The notes under the pieces: model-generated
The model's input: only the letters and a program-made list of their open reading frames with translations
Told to the model about the DNA's origin: nothing
The model's database searches: none
Program-made: the position numbers and the translations under genes
Source of the DNA: a virus
Length of the DNA: 57,295 nucleotides
IMG/VR virus record: IMGVR_UViG_3300010158_000080
Location: 1 to 57,295 of that record
Reading direction: 5' to 3' (one strand)
Shown here: positions 52,868 through 57,295 of the stretch, in pieces
How positions within the stretch are numbered: position 1 is the stretch's first letter
How the letters are laid out: every line of letters starts with the position of its first letter

Positions 52868-53800
52868 TTAGGCTTGAGTAACACCAAAGAGGCCGGTGGT
52901 TGGGTTGGTGGCCAGCAACGACAGGCTTGGGAATACAGCCATCATCAGGCGCTTAGTCCCGTCCGAGGCCGATTGCACTGCATAAGTGCCGCGAACATCA
53001 CCCGTCACATTGGTCGCCGTAGTGGCGTCGGCGGCGACAAAACCGGTCGATGCGGTAATCAGCGTCGAGTTCCAGTTGATATGCGTATCACAAAAGTTTG
53101 GAGCGCGAATGCCAAGGCCAAAAATGTCAGCCGTCCCAACCGAATAATTGTGAGCATCGGTGAATTGCGGCACAATCGACGTGATCGCCTTGAACGCTTT
53201 TTTGCCGTTGGTCGTCGCCACACCCGCCGCCGCCGTGATTTTTTCAGTCATCGGATAGCCATAGATGTCATAGCCATAGACAATAAAATCACCCCCAGTC
53301 GTGCTAACGACACCGGTAATTGAGACTGCGCGGCCAACACAAGTTTGGCGGCTATAGAACCCTGTCGTGACGTTGCCGGCGGTGCCAAACAATTGCAACG
53401 AAGGCAATGCGTCAATCACAACGCCGGCACTCAAAGTCACGCTGGCGGGCAAAAGAAATGCAGGAGCCGCCGCTGAAAGCACGGTAATGCCCGCACCAGT
53501 CGCAGCGCGCAATGTCATTGCCGTTCCACTCACCACATTGGCAAGCGCTGCAATGTTGGCCGTGGCAATCGCACTCGGCACATAATTGGCGACAACGGGT
53601 TGAGCGCCGCCATACCAGCCAAGATAGGCCGGAAACGTAGCAGACGATCCACGCGCATTTGCTTGGAACCGATGATCTTGCAGGCCGGATGCGAGATAGT
53701 CGATATTGGGTGCCGCATTAAGCGGGATCGCGGTATTGCCATTGTTGTTTCGCGCAAGAACGCGGTGAACAGGTGCATAAAATGTGGTTGCAGCGCCCAT
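52868..53800 (-). CDS. Unrecognised virion protein, 310 residues
   Basis: A beta-rich, alanine/threonine-rich protein of the size of a decoration or tail protein. Blocks such as FIVYGYDIYGYPMTEKI suggest a shared phage family. GGAG lies seven bases before ATG 53800. The gap 53801-53912 contains only a short stem (GGACCC/GGGTC). Confidence 0.7.
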   Translation of the reverse strand: MGAATTFYAPVHRVLARNNNGNTAIPLNAAPNIDYLASGLQDHRFQANARGSSATFPAYLGWYGGAQPVVANYVPSAIATANIAALANVVSGTAMTLRAATGAGITVLSAAAPAFLLPASVTLSAGVVIDALPSLQLFGTAGNVTTGFYSRQTCVGRAVSITGVVSTTGGDFIVYGYDIYGYPMTEKITAAAGVATTNGKKAFKAITSIVPQFTDAHNYSVGTADIFGLGIRAPNFCDTHINWNSTLITASTGFVAADATTATNVTGDVRGTYAVQSASDGTKRLMMAVFPSLSLLATNPTTGLFGVTQA

Positions 53801-53912
53801 GATAATTCTCCGATGCTGGACCCGAACGTGGGTCTTTCAGTTTCATCGGGTTCAGTGCGGTGACTTCAACAGTACCCGCAATCCTTATCGCCTGAAATGG
53901 CCCCTTAGTCAA

Positions 53913-54194
53913 TCACACCGTTGGCCGGCCTTTGTGCCGTTCCGCAGAAGCGTACCGCATCAGGTCAAGACGGCCAAGGCGGCTGTATTCCATAAGGTGC
54001 CAAATGCCATTGCGCAGCTCGGATTGAGCCGCTGCAATGGCGCTGTCCTCGCGCTCTGGCCGCAAGCCAATCTCGTACCGGCTGCCCTCAATAATTGCCG
54101 TTGCCTTGATGACCACACCATCATCTTGAATGTTGACGGTAAAGCCATCAGGCATTGGCTCAAGAACAAGATCGGCAGGAACAACGCGGGTCAT
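53913..54194 (-). CDS. Unrecognised small protein
   Basis: A 93-residue protein with a beta front (FTVNIQDDGVVIKATAIIEG) and helical end. ATG 54194 overlaps the stop of the upstream basic gene (ATGA). No family recognised. Confidence 0.66.
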   Translation of the reverse strand: MTRVVPADLVLEPMPDGFTVNIQDDGVVIKATAIIEGSRYEIGLRPEREDSAIAAAQSELRNGIWHLMEYSRLGRLDLMRYASAERHKGRPTV

Positions 54195-54358
54195 TTCTTC
54201 TTTCGCTTTTTGGCGTCGAGCGCTTTCTGTCCGGCTTTGTCCATTTTTTTGTCGGCGGGGGATTTCTCCCACGCCTTCATGGACATGCCGCTCTTTTTGG
54301 CTTCCCGCTTGTCATTTGCCTTATCGGCGCGGCTGCCTTCATATTTGCCCTGCGCCAT
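54191..54358 (-). CDS. 55-residue lysine-rich protein
   Basis: ATG 54358 encodes 55 residues with about a third lysine (KREAKKSGMSMKAWEKS, ending KKRKKK); TGA overlaps the next gene start. Such tiny basic proteins next to capsid genes may help condense DNA. Supported by exact packing on both sides. Confidence 0.6.
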   Translation of the reverse strand: MAQGKYEGSRADKANDKREAKKSGMSMKAWEKSPADKKMDKAGQKALDAKKRKKK

Positions 54359-54361
54359 CGG

Positions 54362-54616
54362 TCAGCACTTTCCGCCGCGCTGGAAATGGTCAGCAACACC
54401 CTTGCCAATGCCATGATCCGGTGCGCCTTGCATTCCGTTGTGCGCCGCAGAGCGGGCGCTGTCGGGCAAAACATCATGCTTCATGCCGCGATCAGGATGC
54501 GAAGCCGTGCGGCCCGGATAAGCACCAACGCCAAAATTCCCCTTGGAACCGGCCCCAGCCATATCCTTGTGGGCATTCATGCCGGTGGTTTCGAGTTTCT
54601 TGCTGCCATAAGCCAT
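54362..54616 (-). CDS. Unrecognised small glycine/basic protein
   Basis: An 84-residue protein; ATG 54616 with GGAG eight bases upstream is preferred to the longer frame. His/Gly/Lys rich (HKDMAGAGSKGNFGVGAYPG). No family. Confidence 0.62.
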   Translation of the reverse strand: MAYGSKKLETTGMNAHKDMAGAGSKGNFGVGAYPGRTASHPDRGMKHDVLPDSARSAAHNGMQGAPDHGIGKGVADHFQRGGKC

Positions 54617-54664
54617 AAGAGTTCTCCAGATCAGGTTCAAATCAGTTGACGCCGGAAACTACCA

Positions 54665-54886
54665 TTAATCCGCCGGTAGGTCCATATCCCGCATACAGAC
54701 CAATTCAAAAGGCTCCCCATCAAGGATACCTGTCCACCGCCAGTGCGCATGTGGGGCGCAAGGTGTATCACCAATGTCCCGCTGCGCATGAGGCTTGGTA
54801 AACATCATCTGCCCCAGCGCAAACAGCCCGAACCCATAAATGAACAGCAAAACAGCAATTCTAAGGGCTTCAATAATCCGTTGCAT
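54665..54886 (-). CDS. Small single-span membrane protein
   Basis: A 73-residue protein with one membrane span at about 8-29 (LRIAVLLFIYGFGLFALGQM) and a soluble tail with two cysteines. No function known; after the capsid terminator. Confidence 0.6.
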   Translation of the reverse strand: MQRIIEALRIAVLLFIYGFGLFALGQMMFTKPHAQRDIGDTPCAPHAHWRWTGILDGEPFELVCMRDMDLPAD

Positions 54887-54917
54887 GTCAAAACAATACC
54901 CCCGCCACGCGCAAATG

Positions 54918-54950
54918 AAAAGGGCCGGGGTTGCCCCCAGCCCTTTTTTT
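54918..54950 (-). terminator. Hairpin terminator after capsid gene
   Basis: AGGGC/GCCCT and GGGG/CCCC pair with one mismatch around a four-base loop. Flanking A run on the left and T run on the right make it two-way; leftward the stem is followed by TTTTC. Ends the highly expressed capsid gene. Confidence 0.8.
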
Positions 54951-54973
54951 AGATCAGCCGTTACTGATTGGCG

Positions 54974-55894
54974 TCAAATCCCCGGTGTTCCGAAATACGA
55001 GCGCCAGTCCGTGACACCACAAGAAAATCGCATATATTGTGCGGCTTTCGCGTTACGTGTGTCGAATTCGTTGTCTGTGTCAAAGATAGGCTTATCGCGC
55101 CACATGAAACGCGCTCCGTAAGGGGCGTTGGTTTTGATGAACCACGAGGTTGCCGAGGTGAGGTAGTGGTTGGTCAGAATGCCGTCGGGGAACATGCCCG
55201 AAGCCTTGATGACGTTCACCGCGTTGTTGGCCGTGTCGTTTTGCAGCACCGAATTGATGATGCGATTTGCGTCGAACCAGTTGGCTGGCGAGATGCCGAG
55301 CGCCTTGGGGATCAGGCTGATCTTGTTGCCACGATAGTCGGTGGCTTGCATGATCTGAATGCCCAAATCTTCAATAGCGGTTTCGGACAAGTCGGCGCTG
55401 GTGGCCAGCAAGTTCGATTGGTTGCCGGTTAGCGTTGGGTGGGTGGACGAAATGAACGCCTGACCATCGCCAATCGGATAGGCCGAATTGAACGCCTGAT
55501 TGAACACGTTCGCAGCGACGATTTCCTCGGTCTGCCGGCCAGCAAAGGCAAGCATCGCCGCACGGCGCTTCGAAACGACTTCGTACAGGTTGTCGCGCAG
55601 CTCTTCGAAGGTGACGATGTAGCCACCAGCATACGCAACGTGCGTGTACCGAGTGACTGCGCCCTGCACTTCTGCGTCATAGTTCAGAGCAGCGCCCTGA
55701 TCCTTTTCACGCAGAACGCCGAAGCCGCTGATTTCAACGTCCTCTTCATAGGCCTTGTCCGAAGATTCAACCTCGAACCATTCGGGATATTCCTGCGCGT
55801 GTTCGTCGTATTGACGACCCCACCACGTTTGAATACCGGGCCAAAGGGCTTTGGGGTGTGCGCCAGTTGTAATGACGCCGCCAACAGTAGCCAT
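54974..55894 (-). CDS. Major capsid protein
   Basis: A 306-residue protein. Patterns YPEWFEVESSDKAYEEDVEI, AMLAFAGRQTEEIVAANVFNQ and the later GRNKI...PANWFDANRIINS-like block match Mu gpT-like major capsid proteins (HK97 fold). GGAG at good distance precedes ATG 55894. Gene order after scaffold fits. A terminator follows directly. Confidence 0.86.
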   Translation of the reverse strand: MATVGGVITTGAHPKALWPGIQTWWGRQYDEHAQEYPEWFEVESSDKAYEEDVEISGFGVLREKDQGAALNYDAEVQGAVTRYTHVAYAGGYIVTFEELRDNLYEVVSKRRAAMLAFAGRQTEEIVAANVFNQAFNSAYPIGDGQAFISSTHPTLTGNQSNLLATSADLSETAIEDLGIQIMQATDYRGNKISLIPKALGISPANWFDANRIINSVLQNDTANNAVNVIKASGMFPDGILTNHYLTSATSWFIKTNAPYGARFMWRDKPIFDTDNEFDTRNAKAAQYMRFSCGVTDWRSYFGTPGI

Positions 55895-55924
55895 AATGTG
55901 TACTCCTTCAAAATTGTTGGCGGA

Positions 55925-56527
55925 TCAAACGCCCGAAGTGGACCAGAGCGACGGCAAGTTGATGCGGACCACCCAATCGGCATTGGTGCCGATGGCGTTG
56001 TCAGGACCGCGCAACAGGCCGACGATGCGAACCTGATAGGTCGCATTGGCCGATGCCGAAACGGACGAGCTTTGCAATTGCCAGCCAGAAAACCCGGTTA
56101 CGGTCGAACCCGTACCAGCGACGAGGTTACCGTTGGCGAAGCCACCAGTTGCAGCCGCGATGGCACCGCCTACGCTATCTTCCTGCACAGCATAGAGCTG
56201 GTTGGGATCGTCGCAAATAAAGCCATAGTTCAGGATGGAAGCCTGCCGGTAAACCGGAAGGTCGCGGGTCAGCGTCGATTGCGAACCTTGCGGCCCATTG
56301 CAGACGCCGATAAAGCCGCCAAGGACGTTGTTGCCAGCGCCGGCGGTAGCGATGCCCACAAGGGGGACACCAAAAGCATCAGTGCCGCCAAGCGGAACCA
56401 ATGGATCGCCAAGAAAAATGTTGGTGGCCTGTGAGGCCGGAAAACAAACCATACGGCCCTGACCGGACCAAGGTGTGCCATTGTCATTGATTGGGCGAAT
56501 GCCCTGCGGGAAATTGCTGTTTGCCAT
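55925..56527 (-). CDS. Capsid-associated protein, probable decoration
   Basis: A 200-residue glycine/asparagine-rich beta protein preceding the capsid gene. Starts MANSNFPQGIRPINDNGTPW, a start seen in other phage head proteins. AAGGA upstream. Decoration or minor capsid role inferred from position only. Confidence 0.72.
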   Translation of the reverse strand: MANSNFPQGIRPINDNGTPWSGQGRMVCFPASQATNIFLGDPLVPLGGTDAFGVPLVGIATAGAGNNVLGGFIGVCNGPQGSQSTLTRDLPVYRQASILNYGFICDDPNQLYAVQEDSVGGAIAAATGGFANGNLVAGTGSTVTGFSGWQLQSSSVSASANATYQVRIVGLLRGPDNAIGTNADWVVRINLPSLWSTSGV

Positions 56528-56618
56528 AGCGGCGAATCCTTAAGAAAGGGTTGCACGGGGTTTTGGCGATAGTCGCCTGCCTGTGATCTTGCCTAAGAAC
56601 TCGCCGCCAGTGGCGGGA

Positions 56619-57295
56619 TTAGTTGCGCTCGACCTGCAGCGGACCTGCCTGCGCGTCGGTCGGATCGTAAAACTTGCCCTTATCGGCAGGTTTAGCCTGA
56701 CCCGGCTTGGACGAGAAGGGGGACGATTTCAGGGCGTCAACCTTGTCCGATGCAGCTTCGTGCCTTGCTGCCATATCCTCCAGCCAAAAGACTTCGGGAA
56801 TTTCCATCGCATAAGCGTAGAGCGCGCCCTTGTCTCGGCCAGTGCCTACGCAGCGAGCGATTGGTTTGCCGTCAGTGCCTTTGACATGCGCCCAACCGTT
56901 ATTGATTGCTTCACCGACCCGTCCTGCGGTGTCGTTAAACCAGTGCCGATGATAACCTGTTCGCGCCGGAAGTGCAAGCTTCTGTGAATAAGCTCCGATT
57001 GGTTTGCGAAAAGAGCGGATGCGCGCAATTTCAGCCGCCAAATCATCGGGATTTTGATTGGCTTCTTCTGCCATGTGTTCGATGATTTCACGGTCGACCG
57101 AGCCGCCTTGTTCAGTTGGCAAAGAACCATGCCGAACAGTCTTGGCAAATTGCGTCTGAAACCCGGCGCGCTTTTCCGGTTCTGCCGCCGGTTCATCAGC
57201 AGGCGAGTAAAAGCCGCCGGTCGCACCTTCCATTGGAGCAGTTGCGGCTGCCGACTTGGGCGCTGGCGCACCAGCGGCGCGGGATTTGTTGAGAG
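56619..57295 (-). CDS. Head-region protein (partial, 5' end cut)
   Basis: The frame is open to the window end, so the N terminus is outside. The visible part has a disordered Ala/Pro start, helices, and PARTGYHRHWFNDTAGRVGE followed by MEIPEVFWLEDMAARHEA, a pattern seen in other phages between scaffold and capsid genes. Function is not known. Confidence 0.72.
   Translation of the reverse strand, partial: LNKSRAAGAPAPKSAAATAPMEGATGGFYSPADEPAAEPEKRAGFQTQFAKTVRHGSLPTEQGGSVDREIIEHMAEEANQNPDDLAAEIARIRSFRKPIGAYSQKLALPARTGYHRHWFNDTAGRVGEAINNGWAHVKGTDGKPIARCVGTGRDKGALYAYAMEIPEVFWLEDMAARHEAASDKVDALKSSPFSSKPGQAKPADKGKFYDPTDAQAGPLQVERN

Noticed and set aside
53718-53912. Leftward frame following the 93-residue gene
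   Set aside because: TTG start without ribosome site and overlapping the well-supported 310-residue gene.
1-57295. tRNA genes, CRISPR arrays, integrase and attachment sites
   Set aside because: No cloverleaf with T-arm pattern, no regular spaced repeats, and no recombinase motif were seen by eye; only a computed scan would be decisive.

Overview
The window looks like almost all of a tailed-phage genome of the short-tailed (P22-like) type, with no cellular genes. Its virion genes are a P22-like set: small and large terminase, portal, scaffold, major capsid protein, gp4-like and gp10-like neck proteins, gp7-like ejection protein and a beta-helix tailspike. No integrase, attachment site, tRNA, CRISPR array, DNA polymerase or RNA polymerase was recognised. 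The host is probably an alphaproteobacterium; this is an inference from about 55% GC, a GapR/DUF2312 protein and the general style of the small genes, not a proof. Both window ends cut leftward genes that are neighbours in the standard head-gene order (scaffold at base 1, then a head gene and capsid at 57295), so the molecule is probably circular or circularly permuted with a few bases missing at the cut.

Layout. (1) 1-11,396, leftward: a probable promoter at 11,368-11,396 starts a chain of mostly overlapping genes: membrane protein, an HTH plus sigma-region-4 regulator, small terminase, a dozen small genes (two HTH proteins, HNH nuclease, lysozyme), large terminase, KTSC protein, portal, GroES-like protein and scaffold. 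(2) 11,444-13,382, rightward: seven small genes, mostly unknown, ending with a Ref-like nuclease. A 380-base gap with two large inverted repeats follows. (3) 13,763-21,829, leftward: Cro-like protein, GapR-like protein, DUF1064 nuclease, DnaB-type helicase, a lambda-O-like initiator containing an iteron cluster (candidate origin), a PAPS-reductase-like enzyme, a cytosine-methylase-like protein and many tiny genes. (4) 21,979-26,116, rightward: ERF annealing protein, YqaJ-type exonuclease, adenine methyltransferase, an acyl-carrier-like protein, SSB and two small genes, closed by a strong terminator. (5) 26,212-57,295, leftward: lysis-type membrane proteins, tailspike, a giant 4,307-residue ejected protein, ejection proteins, a sulfotransferase-acetyltransferase fusion, neck and capsid genes.

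How it fits together: module 4 makes recombination and single-strand DNA functions; module 3 makes initiator and helicase; module 1 supplies the likely late regulator, packaging motor and portal; module 5 builds the particle and its injected proteins. The most distinctive items are the giant polyvalent protein (lysozyme, DNA methylase, SNF2 helicase and zincin in one chain), the sulfur-linked pair (PAPS-reductase-like enzyme and sulfotransferase-GNAT fusion), the ACP-like protein with an altered DSL motif, the XRE-sigma4 fusion, and the iteron cluster inside the initiator gene.
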